From the NCBI RefSeq assembly GCF_019645875.1, contig NZ_CP081000.1, forward strand, positions 3,410,001 through 3,474,000: a stretch of DNA of 64,000 nucleotides, in the 5' to 3' direction. Source of the stretch: Mycolicibacterium senegalense. Lineage in GTDB: Bacteria > Actinomycetota > Actinomycetes > Mycobacteriales > Mycobacteriaceae. This document shows positions 44,758 to 53,757 of the stretch, piece by piece (position 1 is the stretch's first letter; every line of letters starts with the position of its first letter). Below the pieces are notes generated by a model that worked only from the letters and a program-made list of their open reading frames with translations, did not search any database and had not been told where the DNA came from. The translations under genes and the position numbers were made by a program.

Positions 44758-46319
44758 CTCAGCCGGTACTCAAGGTCGATGACCTGCGCGTGACGATCGG
44801 GCGCCGCGAGATCGTAAGGGGCGTCTCGTTCGGCGTGCACCGCGAGCAGACCGTCGGCATCGTCGGCGAGTCCGGGTCGGGCAAATCGATGACGGTGCTG
44901 GCCGCCACCGGCCTGTTGGACGCGCCGGGGGCGCGGGTGACCGGCAGCAGCTTGCTGGCCGGCGGCTCCCAGCTGGTCGGCGCGTCGGCGCGTGCGCTGC
45001 GCGCGGTGCACGGCAGCCGGATCGGATTCGTGTTCCAGGATCCCGGGACCTCACTGAATCCGCTGCTCACCCTGCAACGCCAGATCACCGAAACCCTTGA
45101 GACACATCGCAAGATGACTCGACGTCAGGCGCGCACCCGGGCCGGTGAGCTGCTGGAGGCGGTCGGGTTGTCGGCCGCTCGGCTCGAGGACTACCCGCAT
45201 CAACTCTCCGGAGGGCAGCGTCAGCGGGTGATGATCGCGATCGCGCTGGCCTGCGATCCGGAACTGCTCATCGCCGATGAACCGACAACCGCGCTGGACG
45301 TCACCACCCAGGCCCAGATCATCGAGCTGGTCGCCGATCTGCAGCGGAATTTCGGTACCGCGGTGGTCTGGATCAGTCACGATCTCGGGGTCATCGGTCA
45401 GGTGGCCGACGAGGTGACCGTTTTGCGTGACGGCGAGGCCGTCGAACAGGCACCGATCCTCGACATCTTCGACCACCCACAGCATGCCTACACGCGGGAG
45501 TTGCTGGCGGCGCGTCCACGGCTCGACGGTGCCGGGCCCGAACAAGCCCCGGCTGATGCGCCGGTTCTTTTGCAGGCCAACGGCCTTGAGGTGCGGTACG
45601 GCTCGGTGCAGGCGGTCCGCGACGTCTCGTTCGAGCTGCGGAGGGCGACCACGCTGGGAATCGTGGGCGAATCGGGGTCAGGTAAGTCGACGGTGGCCGC
45701 CGCGCTGACCGGGCTGGCGGAGCCGTCGGCGGGGACTGCGACGCTGGACGGCACGGACGTCTTCGCCGGCGGCCGCGAATTGCGCCGCCGGATCAGCCTG
45801 GTGTTCCAGGACCCGTTCGCCTCCCTCGATCCGAGGGCACGGGTCGGCGCCGCGATCGGCGAGCCGTTGCGCGTGCACCGGTTGGCCGCCGGGCGCCGCG
45901 GCCGCGCCGCGCGGGTGGCCGAGCTGCTCGAACTCGTCGGCCTGCCAAAAGATTTCGCTTCGCGCTATCCGCACGAGCTCTCTGGCGGCCAACGGCAACG
46001 CGTCAGTATCGCCCGCGCACTGGCCACTGAGCCCGACGTGTTGATCCTCGACGAGTCGACGGCGTCGCTGGACGTGTCGGTGCAGTCGAAGGTGCTCGAT
46101 CTCTTGTCCGAGCTGCAGAAAGAGCTGGGCGTGTGCTACCTGTTCATCGCCCACGACCTGGCGGTGGTGCACCGCATGTGCCATGACGTGCTGGTGATGC
46201 GCGCCGGCGAGATGGTCGAGTACGGGCCTGCCAGTGAGTTGTTCGCGCATCCCGGGCACGAATACACGCGCACCCTGCTGGCCGCCGTTCCGCCGGCCAG
46301 GCCGCGTGAGAAGGTGTGA
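44754..46319 (+). CDS. Fused dipeptide/oligopeptide ABC importer ATPase (DppD-DppF type)
   Basis: 521 residues from ATG 44754. Two complete nucleotide-binding domains in one chain: Walker A GESGSGKS near 39 and again near 306, signature LSGGQRQR in both halves, and Walker [13 protein letters not shown] and [12 protein letters not shown]. The fused layout is usual for mycobacterial Dpp/Opp systems. Powers import of the substrate bound by the lipoprotein. A SDR gene follows after 3 nt. Confidence 0.95.
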   Translation: MTQPVLKVDDLRVTIGRREIVRGVSFGVHREQTVGIVGESGSGKSMTVLAATGLLDAPGARVTGSSLLAGGSQLVGASARALRAVHGSRIGFVFQDPGTSLNPLLTLQRQITETLETHRKMTRRQARTRAGELLEAVGLSAARLEDYPHQLSGGQRQRVMIAIALACDPELLIADEPTTALDVTTQAQIIELVADLQRNFGTAVVWISHDLGVIGQVADEVTVLRDGEAVEQAPILDIFDHPQHAYTRELLAARPRLDGAGPEQAPADAPVLLQANGLEVRYGSVQAVRDVSFELRRATTLGIVGESGSGKSTVAAALTGLAEPSAGTATLDGTDVFAGGRELRRRISLVFQDPFASLDPRARVGAAIGEPLRVHRLAAGRRGRAARVAELLELVGLPKDFASRYPHELSGGQRQRVSIARALATEPDVLILDESTASLDVSVQSKVLDLLSELQKELGVCYLFIAHDLAVVHRMCHDVLVMRAGEMVEYGPASELFAHPGHEYTRTLLAAVPPARPREKV

Positions 46320-46322
46320 GCC

Positions 46323-47063
46323 ATGACTGCTCTGGATGGAAAGGTCGCGTTGGTCACCGGTGCCTCATCGGGTCTCGGCGCGGCGGTGGCCCGGTTGTTC
46401 GCTGCCCGCGGCGCGAAGGTGTTCGGTGTGGCCCGCGATGCCGAACGGATGGCCACGGTGTTCGAGGACGTCCCCGGCGGCGAATATGCCTCGGTGGACA
46501 TCTCCTCCTCGGAGGCCTGCCGCGACGCGGTGGCGCAGTGCGTCGAGAAGTTCGGCCGGCTCGATGCGCTGATCAACGTGGCGGGTTTCCACCAGATGCG
46601 CCACACCGTGTCGGTGACCGACGAGGACTGGGACAAGGATCTGGCGGTCAACCTCAACGGCCCCTTCTTCCTGTGCCGGGCCGCCCTGCCGCACCTGCTG
46701 GAGGCCGGCGGCAACATCGTCAACGTCGCTTCCATCGCCGGCATCGAGGGCGAGGTGTACTCGGCGGGTTACTGTGCGGCCAAGCACGGACTGGTCGGTC
46801 TCACCCGCGCGCTGGCCATCGAGTTCACCTCGGAGCGCCTGCGCGTCAACGCGGTGTGCCCCGGCGGCATGCTGACGCCGCAGACCACCGAGTTCGCCGC
46901 ACCGGAGAACGCGGACTGGAATCTGATCATGAGGATCGCCGCCCCGCGCGGAATGATGGACGTGGCCGATGTCGCGAAGACCATCGCTTTCCTGGCCAGT
47001 GACGACGCCGCCGCGGTGCACGGCGCGGTCTACATCGTCGATGCGGGCAAGACCGCCGGGTGA
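46323..47063 (+). CDS. Short-chain dehydrogenase/reductase in importer operon
   Basis: 246 residues. TGASSGLG (12-19), Ser137, Tyr150 and Lys154 (YCAAK). The structural NNAG is NVAG here, a tolerated variant. Only 3 nt after the fused ATPase stop, so it is the fifth gene of the importer operon and may act on the imported compound, which suggests that the cargo is not an ordinary peptide. Confidence 0.88.
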   Translation: MTALDGKVALVTGASSGLGAAVARLFAARGAKVFGVARDAERMATVFEDVPGGEYASVDISSSEACRDAVAQCVEKFGRLDALINVAGFHQMRHTVSVTDEDWDKDLAVNLNGPFFLCRAALPHLLEAGGNIVNVASIAGIEGEVYSAGYCAAKHGLVGLTRALAIEFTSERLRVNAVCPGGMLTPQTTEFAAPENADWNLIMRIAAPRGMMDVADVAKTIAFLASDDAAAVHGAVYIVDAGKTAG

Positions 47064-47108
47064 GCCGACGGTAGCGGGTCGGTGAGCGCACGTTCGAACA
47101 TCGGAGGG

Positions 47109-47204
47109 ATGAACTTCACCGAACTCGGTGTTGGACCGCACACCAACCTGGTCCAGACACGTGTGGTGGTACGCGCGTCTACCGCCGCGGAAGAGAATCG
47201 ATGA
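47109..47204 (+). CDS. Possible 31-residue coupled small ORF
   Basis: An ATG after GGAGGG opens a 31-codon frame whose stop overlaps the ATG of the reductase gene (ATGA). The spacing of the purine run to the ATG is only 1-2 nt, too close for a good ribosome site. No known family or RiPP-precursor feature. It could be a translational-coupling leader or chance. Confidence 0.3.
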   Translation: MNFTELGVGPHTNLVQTRVVVRASTAAEENR

Positions 47205-47842
47205 ATGTTCTGGTGATCAGCGCGAGCCCGCGCGAAGACGGCAATTCCCATCTGCTCGCCGAAGCCGCCTGTGCCGGCGCAGAATCGGCCGGCCACGAGG
47301 TGGAGCACGTGTTTCTCGACGAATACGTGGACCGCATGCTGACCAACTGCCGACGCTGCCGTATGGCCAACGGACTGTGTTCCCTCGACGACCGCTACGA
47401 ATCCCTGCTGCTGGAGAAGATGTTGCCTGCCGACGGCATCATCTACGCGATGCCGCTGTATTTCTACGGCATGCCGGCACGGCTCAAGTCGGTCTTCGAC
47501 CGACTGTTCTGCTACACCTCCAACAGCGCGCCGCAGCAGCAACAGGTGGTGGGCGGCATCACCGACAAGACCGTGGGTGTGCTGATCTCCTGCGAGGAAA
47601 GCTATATCGGGGCCACGGCTGGGGTCATCGCCCAATTCCAGGAGCTGACCAGGTACCTCGACCAGCGCCTCGCCGGGGTCGTGGTCGGCAACGCCAACAG
47701 CCGTGGCGAGATCGCCTGCGACCCGACCGATCCGCTGTCCCGCGCGCGAGACCTGGGTAGCCGGCTGTTCGACATCAGGGTCACCGATTATCGGCTGACC
47801 ACGGTGCGGTCCAACAAGGTCTGGGATCCGGTGGGGTGCTGA
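47201..47842 (+). CDS. Flavodoxin-fold NAD(P)H:FMN reductase-like protein
   Basis: 213 residues. Begins VLVISASPREDGNSHLL, the FMN-phosphate loop of the NADPH-dependent FMN reductase/iron-sulphur flavoprotein family, then a cluster of cysteines CRRCRMANGLC (near residues 50-60) and MPLYFYGMPARLKSVFDR (isoalloxazine-binding loop). The cysteines resemble iron-sulphur flavoproteins, though the spacing is not the full ISF motif. Likely a flavin-dependent electron carrier or quinone reductase. Stop is 22 nt from the convergent USP gene. Confidence 0.83.
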   Translation: MNVLVISASPREDGNSHLLAEAACAGAESAGHEVEHVFLDEYVDRMLTNCRRCRMANGLCSLDDRYESLLLEKMLPADGIIYAMPLYFYGMPARLKSVFDRLFCYTSNSAPQQQQVVGGITDKTVGVLISCEESYIGATAGVIAQFQELTRYLDQRLAGVVVGNANSRGEIACDPTDPLSRARDLGSRLFDIRVTDYRLTTVRSNKVWDPVGC

Positions 47843-47863
47843 TGACCTCGGGCTTGGCTGCCG

Positions 47864-48691
47864 TCAGCCCCCAGGAACCACCAGCACCGGGCGGAAGGTG
47901 CGCTGCAACGTCGCGCTAGCCACACTGCCGAGCAACACCTTCTTCAGCGCCGACCGGCCCCGCGAGCCCACCACCACGACACCGGCCCGCTGGTCATCGG
48001 CGAAAGCCACCAGTGCGTCGGCCGTGGCGCCGGCACCCGAGCCACGGAACCTGGGTACGCGGTGCGCAGGTTGGGCGGAGGCCACGTCGACCGCGCTGCC
48101 GTCGTCCACTCCGACCGAGACCACCTCGCGGCCGGGAAACAGCGAGCCGGCCACGGCCAGCGCCCGATCGGAACCCGGCGAGCCGTCGACACCGACCACC
48201 ACCGGCCCCTCGGCCACCGCGGCGTATTCGGCCGAGATCATGTTCTGGGACACCACCAGCACCGGCCGGGGCGAGTGGTGCACCACGAGATCGGACACAC
48301 TGCCCAGTTTCGAGTCGGTCGCGCCGATGCCGCGGGCACCGACGATCAAGACGTCGGGTTCGAGTTGTTCGGCCACCTGCGCCAGCCCCAGCCCCTCGCC
48401 TGCCCAGGTGCGCTTCACCAGCGGCTCGGGATTCCAACCGGCGGCCCGGGCCAGGATGACGCCGGTGTCGACCAACCGTGCCGCCTCACCCTCGCTTTCG
48501 CTGTCGACGAGGTCGATCAACTCGTCGACGTTGCGGGCCGAATGCCGCAGCCGGGCCCGCAACCCCTTGCTGCCGAACGGCGGTGTGCACAGGTAGACGA
48601 CCACCGCCTCAGCTGCCGGGAACAGTGCGGCGCCGTTGCGAATCGCCGCGTTGGCCGCCAGAGAACCGTCGTAACCGAGCACCAGCTTCAT
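47864..48691 (-). CDS. Tandem universal stress protein
   Basis: 275 residues, two USP domains. Domain 1 begins KLVLGYDGS and has the ATP-loop GARGIGATDSKLGS (G-2x-G-9x-G-S); domain 2 begins VVVGVDGS and has GSRGRSALKKVLLGS. Both keep the ATP-binding pattern. Ribosome site AGGGGAC. Tandem USPs in mycobacteria bind ATP or cAMP, and an adenylate cyclase gene is divergent next door, which is suggestive only. Confidence 0.92.
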   Translation of the reverse strand: MKLVLGYDGSLAANAAIRNGAALFPAAEAVVVYLCTPPFGSKGLRARLRHSARNVDELIDLVDSESEGEAARLVDTGVILARAAGWNPEPLVKRTWAGEGLGLAQVAEQLEPDVLIVGARGIGATDSKLGSVSDLVVHHSPRPVLVVSQNMISAEYAAVAEGPVVVGVDGSPGSDRALAVAGSLFPGREVVSVGVDDGSAVDVASAQPAHRVPRFRGSGAGATADALVAFADDQRAGVVVVGSRGRSALKKVLLGSVASATLQRTFRPVLVVPGG

Positions 48692-48833
48692 GTGCGTCCC
48701 CTGTCCCGTCTCGTACGTGTCAGGTTCCAGCCTAAAGGGCCGACGCCACGAGCCACCGGCTTCGCGCGCCCAAGCGGAAGCAGGTAGCCGACTACGCTAT
48801 CGAGCCCGCTGGTTACGCGCGCAAGCTTCGGAC

Positions 48834-50438
48834 ATGGACGCCTCCGTCAACGGCTTGGCCCGCCTCGGCGCTCCCGCCGCCGTCGCGCGAGACGCCGTGG
48901 GGGCCGAACTTCGCGATCAGACGTTCAAGCGGTGGGTGTGGGGCGCGGCGGCGGTCGGCGCCGGTGGCGGCGGGATCGTCGGCGCATTCTTGGCCTTCGC
49001 GGCTCCCATCGTGCTGAGCCCGGCGGACACCCAACGCCTGCTGATTCGCGGCGGCACCGCGCTGATCGTGTTCCTGGCGGTCACGGTTCCGGTGATGTTG
49101 AGGGTCCGGCGGCAGCGGTTCGCCGCCAGCATGGCCTGGCTCAGTGCGGGCCGTGCGCCCACCGCCGAGGAACAGCGGATGACGCTGGGCGCCTCCGGTG
49201 AGGCGGTGCGGCTTTCGGCGGCGGTGTGGGGCGTCGGAGCGGTGATCTTTGGCTCACTGGCGCTCAGCCAGCAGGTTTCGACGGCGGTGTACATCTTCAG
49301 TGTGGTGGCGCTGGGCGGCATTTCGACGAGTGCCGTGTGGTACCTGATCGTCGAACGGGTGATGCGGCCGGTCTCGGCACGGGCCCTCGACGGCACCACC
49401 CCGGACCGGCGTTTCGGTCCGACGATCGGGCGCAGGCTGGTGATGGCATGGCTGCTGGCGACGGGGGTTCCGCTGTTCGGTATCGCCGTGTTGGCGGTCG
49501 GTTATCTGGCCGACGTCGGCTTCCGCGCCCAGCGGACATTCGCCGCGATCCTCATCCTCGTGGCCGTGGCGATCGTGGTCGGCCTGTTCGCGATTCTCAT
49601 CGCCATCCGCTCGGTCACCGAACGAATCACCGCGCTGCGTCACGCCCTGGCCCAGGTCCGGTCAGGAGATTTCAGTGCCCGGGTCGAGGTGGACGACACC
49701 AGCGAAATCGGGCGGCTCCAGGCAGGTTTCAACACCATGACAGCCGGGCTGGCCGAACGCGAGCGCATCCGCGACACCTTCGGCACTTATGTGGATCGCG
49801 AAGTGGCCGACCATATTCTGCGTGCCGCCGGATCGCTGGAAGCCCAGGAGCTTGATGTCACGCTGATGTTCGTCGACGTCCGCGGGTTCACCACACTCGC
49901 CGAGCGACTGCAGCCCACCGAGGTGGTCACGACGCTGAACCGGCTCTTCGAGCGGATCGTGCCGATCGTGCACGACCACGGCGGCCACGTCGACAAGTAC
50001 GCCGGTGACGGACTCATGGCGGTGTTCGGAGCGCCGCGGCGTCAGGAGGGTCATGCCGACGATGCGCTGGGTGCTGCGCTGAAGATCGCCGAAGCGGTGC
50101 ATGAGGAGTTCCGCGGCAGCCTCACCGTCGGCGTCGGCTTGAACTCCGGGCCCGTCGTGGCCGGAAATGTCGGTGGCGCAGGACGTTTGGAGTTCTCGGT
50201 GATCGGGGATGCGGTCAACATCGCGGCCCGGGTAGAGACCGCGACCCGCCAGACCGGCGACACCGTGCTGCTCACCGACGCTACGTTGCGTCAACTCAGC
50301 GGGGACCGAGGCGATTTCGAGCTGCGGCCAGGGCTGGCGCTCAAAGGCAAGACCAATCCGGTCGCCGTATACGCCCCGGTCAGCGCTCGCCGTACTCCAG
50401 CGGCGGCTCCGACGAATCGACTTTGCCGTAGCTCATGA
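48834..50438 (+). CDS. Membrane adenylate cyclase with HAMP domain
   Basis: 534 residues from ATG 48834. Six membrane helices (about 35-61, 73-92, 126-146, 152-172, 203-224, 236-258), a HAMP linker (259-311) and a class III cyclase domain (340-470). Metal Asp348 (FVDVRGF) and Asp392 (KYAGDG), adenine-specifying Lys388, Asp459 and transition-state Asn462/Arg466 (GDAVNIAAR) are all present, so it should make cAMP. Same architecture as recalled Rv1318c-Rv1320c and Rv3645. Its 3' end overlaps the convergent kinase gene by 59 nt. Confidence 0.92.
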   Translation: MDASVNGLARLGAPAAVARDAVGAELRDQTFKRWVWGAAAVGAGGGGIVGAFLAFAAPIVLSPADTQRLLIRGGTALIVFLAVTVPVMLRVRRQRFAASMAWLSAGRAPTAEEQRMTLGASGEAVRLSAAVWGVGAVIFGSLALSQQVSTAVYIFSVVALGGISTSAVWYLIVERVMRPVSARALDGTTPDRRFGPTIGRRLVMAWLLATGVPLFGIAVLAVGYLADVGFRAQRTFAAILILVAVAIVVGLFAILIAIRSVTERITALRHALAQVRSGDFSARVEVDDTSEIGRLQAGFNTMTAGLAERERIRDTFGTYVDREVADHILRAAGSLEAQELDVTLMFVDVRGFTTLAERLQPTEVVTTLNRLFERIVPIVHDHGGHVDKYAGDGLMAVFGAPRRQEGHADDALGAALKIAEAVHEEFRGSLTVGVGLNSGPVVAGNVGGAGRLEFSVIGDAVNIAARVETATRQTGDTVLLTDATLRQLSGDRGDFELRPGLALKGKTNPVAVYAPVSARRTPAAAPTNRLCRSS

Positions 50439-51957
50439 TGGTCAGCCCGTCGGGCCCGACCTCGTACCGGGCGCCGTCGGCGGGATTGACGGCCACGAAG
50501 CCGTTGCCGGAACGTTCGGCGGTGGGGATCTGAAGGTTGGCCCCGTCGCTGAGCCGCTCACCGCGGTAGGAGTAGCTGTCCGGGCCGGTCTGGCAGATCA
50601 CCGCCAGCGACGACGCGGTGCGGATCACCGCGGCCGGGGTGCTGCCCGCGGGGCACCGCGCGGTGTGGTCGACGAAGCCCTGCGCGTCGGTGCCGCTGAC
50701 GTCGGCCGTCGCCGACCCGGAGGTCGTGGTCGTGGTGGTGGTCGGCGCTTCTGACGCCGCGCTGGGCGGGGTCGGGGCGGTCAGCGTCTCGCGGGTGGAG
50801 GCCCCGTCGCCGCCGCTGGCCAGCATCGCGGCCAGCACAGCGGCGATGCCGAACAACCCCACCGTCACCAGGATCAAGGTGAGCTGGGTACGGCTGAAAC
50901 GTGGCTTGCGCGCGACGGCCCGCGGCGACTGCTGAGGCGGCGGCGGGGGTGGGTACGGCGTGAAGCCGGTGTGGTCCGGGTTTGGATAGATCGACGAGAA
51001 CTCGCGGGTGCCAGGCGGCTGGGGTTGCGGCTGCGGAGGTGGAGTGAGGCGCGGCGGGGCGACGGGTGCGGGCGCCGGCGCAGGTGGCAGCGGCGGCGGT
51101 GCCGAGGCGGTGCCCGCCGCCGAGCTGGCCGCATCGCGGGCCGCCTTGGCCAGTTCCCCGGCACTGGGATACCGGTCGACGGCGTCCTTGGCCATGCCCT
51201 TGGCGACGACGTCGTCGAAGCCGCGCGGGATACCGCGGCGCATGATGCTGGGCCGTGGCGCCGGGGAGAACATGTGGGCGCTCATCAGCTGCCGCAGGTC
51301 GCCGGTCTCGAACGGCGGTCGGCCGATCAGCATCTCGTAGAGCAGGCAGGTCAGCGCGTACACGTCGGCCGCGGGGCCCACCGGGCCACCGGAGAACCGC
51401 TCCGGCGCCATGTAGGCGCTCGATCCGATCAGCACGCCCGTCATCGTGACGCTGGCCTCACCCCCGATGTGGGCGATGCCGAAGTCCACCAGGTAGGCGA
51501 AGTCGTCGGAGGTGAGCAGCACGTTCTCGGGCTTGATGTCGCGGTGGACCAGGCCGTCGGCGTGCGCCGCATCCAACGCCGAGGCCACCTGGGTGATGAT
51601 CGCGGTCGCCCGCGCCGGTGTGAGCGGGCCGTTGCTCCTCAGCAAGTCCTTGACGCTGGCGCCCTCGACCAGACGCATGTCGATGTACAACACGCCGTCG
51701 ATCTCGCCGAAGTCGTGCACCGGGATCACGTGCGGCTCCTGCAGCCGCGCCGCCACCCGGGACTCGCGGCGGAACCGCTCCTGATAACTCGCGTCGGCGG
51801 CGATCTCGGTGCGCAGCAGTTTGACCGCCACCATGCGTTCCTTGACGGTGTCGTAGGCGCGGTATACCTCGCCCATGCCACCGACGCCGATCAGCGACTT
51901 CAGCTCGTACGGCCCGAACCGGGTGCCGAGGCGCGAGGCACCGGGAGGCGGCGTCAT
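50380..51957 (-). CDS. Receptor-type serine/threonine protein kinase
   Basis: 525 residues. Kinase domain (about 14-275): GVGGMGEV glycine loop, Lys46, HRDIKPEN with Asp140, DFG 158-160 and APE 184-186; the Pknx loop Thr/Ser residues are TMTGV...GSS. A Pro-rich juxtamembrane region (280-350), one transmembrane helix (about 358-380) and an extracytoplasmic domain (381-525) with two cysteines (435, 455) likely to pair. Classic mycobacterial Pkn layout; the sensor domain is not a PASTA domain. Ligand and substrates unknown. Confidence 0.94.
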   Translation of the reverse strand: MTPPPGASRLGTRFGPYELKSLIGVGGMGEVYRAYDTVKERMVAVKLLRTEIAADASYQERFRRESRVAARLQEPHVIPVHDFGEIDGVLYIDMRLVEGASVKDLLRSNGPLTPARATAIITQVASALDAAHADGLVHRDIKPENVLLTSDDFAYLVDFGIAHIGGEASVTMTGVLIGSSAYMAPERFSGGPVGPAADVYALTCLLYEMLIGRPPFETGDLRQLMSAHMFSPAPRPSIMRRGIPRGFDDVVAKGMAKDAVDRYPSAGELAKAARDAASSAAGTASAPPPLPPAPAPAPVAPPRLTPPPQPQPQPPGTREFSSIYPNPDHTGFTPYPPPPPPQQSPRAVARKPRFSRTQLTLILVTVGLFGIAAVLAAMLASGGDGASTRETLTAPTPPSAASEAPTTTTTTTSGSATADVSGTDAQGFVDHTARCPAGSTPAAVIRTASSLAVICQTGPDSYSYRGERLSDGANLQIPTAERSGNGFVAVNPADGARYEVGPDGLTIMSYGKVDSSEPPLEYGER

Positions 51958-52057
51958 TGCACGATCCTTTCAGCCCTCCCCGACTGTCAACGGTCCGCCG
52001 ACCGTGCCGCACCGGCGCGGCGAATCGGGGTCCGGTGACGAGGATATACGTGCGCGG

Positions 52058-53314
52058 TCAGCTGAACGACGAGTGCGGCGCTCCGATGCCGGGGTCGATC
52101 TGCGTCGGCCCGGTCGCCGACGGAGTGACCGGAAAATCGAAGATGGCCGTCGGAATGTACACCGTCGCACAGGCATTCGGGATGTCGACGACGCCGGACA
52201 GCCGTCCCTCGATAGGTGCGGCGCCCAGCAGCAGATAGGCCTGTTCGGGGCTGTAACCGAATTTGGTCAGGTAATCGATCGCGTGCAGGCAGGCGCGCTG
52301 GTAGGACAGGTGCGAGTCCAGATACCGCTGCTCGCCGTCGAGGGTCACCGAGGTGCCGGAGAAAGCCAGCCACTCCGAGTACTGCGGGTCGGTGTTGCCG
52401 GGCATGAAGATGGCGTTCTCGCTCACCCCGTAGGTCTCCATGCCACCGGGGATGACGTCGACGCGCAGGTCGATGAAGCCGCCCATCTCGATGGCACCGC
52501 AGAAAGTGATCTCACCGTCGCCCTGGGAGAAGTGCAGATCGCCGACCGACAGGTTGGCCCCGTCGACGAACACCGGATAGAACACCCGGCTGCCCTTGGT
52601 GAGGTTCTTGATGTCCTGGTTGCCACCGTTCTCCCGGGGCGGTGCGGTGCGGGCGGCCTCGGCGGCGGCCTGGGTGAAGGCGTCCCCGGTCAGGCCGCCC
52701 AGGATCGCGTCGCGTGGTTCAGGGGGCAGGGCCAGCGGCGGCACGCGGTCGGGATCGGTGGCGATCAGCGCGGCTTCGCGCGTGTTCCACCTGGCCAGCA
52801 GCCCGGGCGACGGCGCGGTGCCCATCAGGCCCGGGTGCACGATGCCGGTGAACTCCACGTGCGGCACGTGACGCGACGTGGCCTTCTGCCCGGAGAAGTC
52901 CCAGATCGCCTTGTACGCATCAGGGAACTGGTCGGTCAGGAACCCGCCGCCGTTGAGCTTGGGGAAGATGCCGGTGTAGCCCCAGCCCTGGCCGGCCAGC
53001 GGCCCGGAGTCCTCCTGCGGGATCGGTCCGACGTCGAGGATGTCGACGATCAGCAGGTCGCCGGGCTTGGCGCCCTCGACGGCGATCGGCCCGGAGAGCA
53101 CGTGCACCGTGGTCAGTGGGGCATTGAGGATGTCGTCGGCGGAGTCGTCGTTGACGATGGCGCCGTCGAACCATTCACGGCAGTGCACCCGGAATGAGTC
53201 GCCCTGCTTGACCGTCACCGCGGCCGGGATGTCGGGGTGCCACCGGTTGTGGCCCAGCTTCTCCTGATCGGTGAACTTCTTGGTCGAGTCGAGCGGGAAG
53301 ACAACCTCGGGCAT
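52058..53314 (-). CDS. fmdA: Formamidase/acetamidase
   Basis: 418 residues from ATG 53314, with AAGGAGGA upstream; the open frame extends further but earlier residues are not family-like. FmdA_AmdA fold: MPEVVFPLDSTKKF, LGHNRWHPDIP, VKQGDSFRVHCREWFDG, GPLAGQGWGY, and the ENGGNQDIKNL block. It hydrolyses formamide or acetamide to the acid and ammonia. The FmdB zinc-ribbon gene precedes it by 10 nt, the standard arrangement. Probably a nitrogen-scavenging operon. Confidence 0.93.
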   Translation of the reverse strand: MPEVVFPLDSTKKFTDQEKLGHNRWHPDIPAAVTVKQGDSFRVHCREWFDGAIVNDDSADDILNAPLTTVHVLSGPIAVEGAKPGDLLIVDILDVGPIPQEDSGPLAGQGWGYTGIFPKLNGGGFLTDQFPDAYKAIWDFSGQKATSRHVPHVEFTGIVHPGLMGTAPSPGLLARWNTREAALIATDPDRVPPLALPPEPRDAILGGLTGDAFTQAAAEAARTAPPRENGGNQDIKNLTKGSRVFYPVFVDGANLSVGDLHFSQGDGEITFCGAIEMGGFIDLRVDVIPGGMETYGVSENAIFMPGNTDPQYSEWLAFSGTSVTLDGEQRYLDSHLSYQRACLHAIDYLTKFGYSPEQAYLLLGAAPIEGRLSGVVDIPNACATVYIPTAIFDFPVTPSATGPTQIDPGIGAPHSSFS

Positions 53315-53324
53315 CGATCCTCCT

Positions 53325-53606
53325 TCAGGGACGGGGCAACTTTTGATGAAGCGGGTTGGCGGTGACAATCTGTCGCCGGCCGCCGGGTGGTGGGCCGGAG
53401 GTGACGGCCGGCCGATCAGCGGTCGCGCGGGTGGCGTCCTGAAGCGCCATGGCGGACGTGTCCGCGCGGCTGAGGTTCGGTGAGGAGATCATGCGGCGGG
53501 CGGGCGCGCCGCAACTGGGACAGTCGATCGCGTCCGGACGGGCATTCATCGAATAGCCGCGCTCTATGGAGGAGCAGCCGGACGCACAGCGAAACACGTA
53601 GAGCAC
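53325..53606 (-). CDS. fmdB: FmdB-type zinc ribbon protein
   Basis: 93 residues from GTG 53606 (TTG 53609 is one codon upstream and also possible). N-terminal VLYVFRCASGC then CPSCGAP gives the two Cys pairs of the FmdB zinc ribbon, here C-x3-C and C-x2-C; the rest is a flexible Pro/Arg-rich tail. Immediately upstream of fmdA on the same strand, thought to regulate or mature the amidase. Confidence 0.82.
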   Translation of the reverse strand: MLYVFRCASGCSSIERGYSMNARPDAIDCPSCGAPARRMISSPNLSRADTSAMALQDATRATADRPAVTSGPPPGGRRQIVTANPLHQKLPRP

Positions 53607-53757
53607 CAACAGGTTTCCTCACAATCGCCGAGCGGTGAGACGTATGCAACGGTACCTATGAATTCCGATCTTGGCGCGCGATCCGACTCAAATGCGGCGG
53701 ATTGCGGTGGCTGCGGTAGCTTCACGCAGGTCCGTCGGCGGATCAGGAGGTCCCCTG

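Noticed and set aside
47850-47870. GGGCT...AGCCC as a terminator between the reductase and USP genes
   Set aside because: Only 5-bp stem with an 11-nt loop overlapping a stop codon; expected by chance in this GC content.
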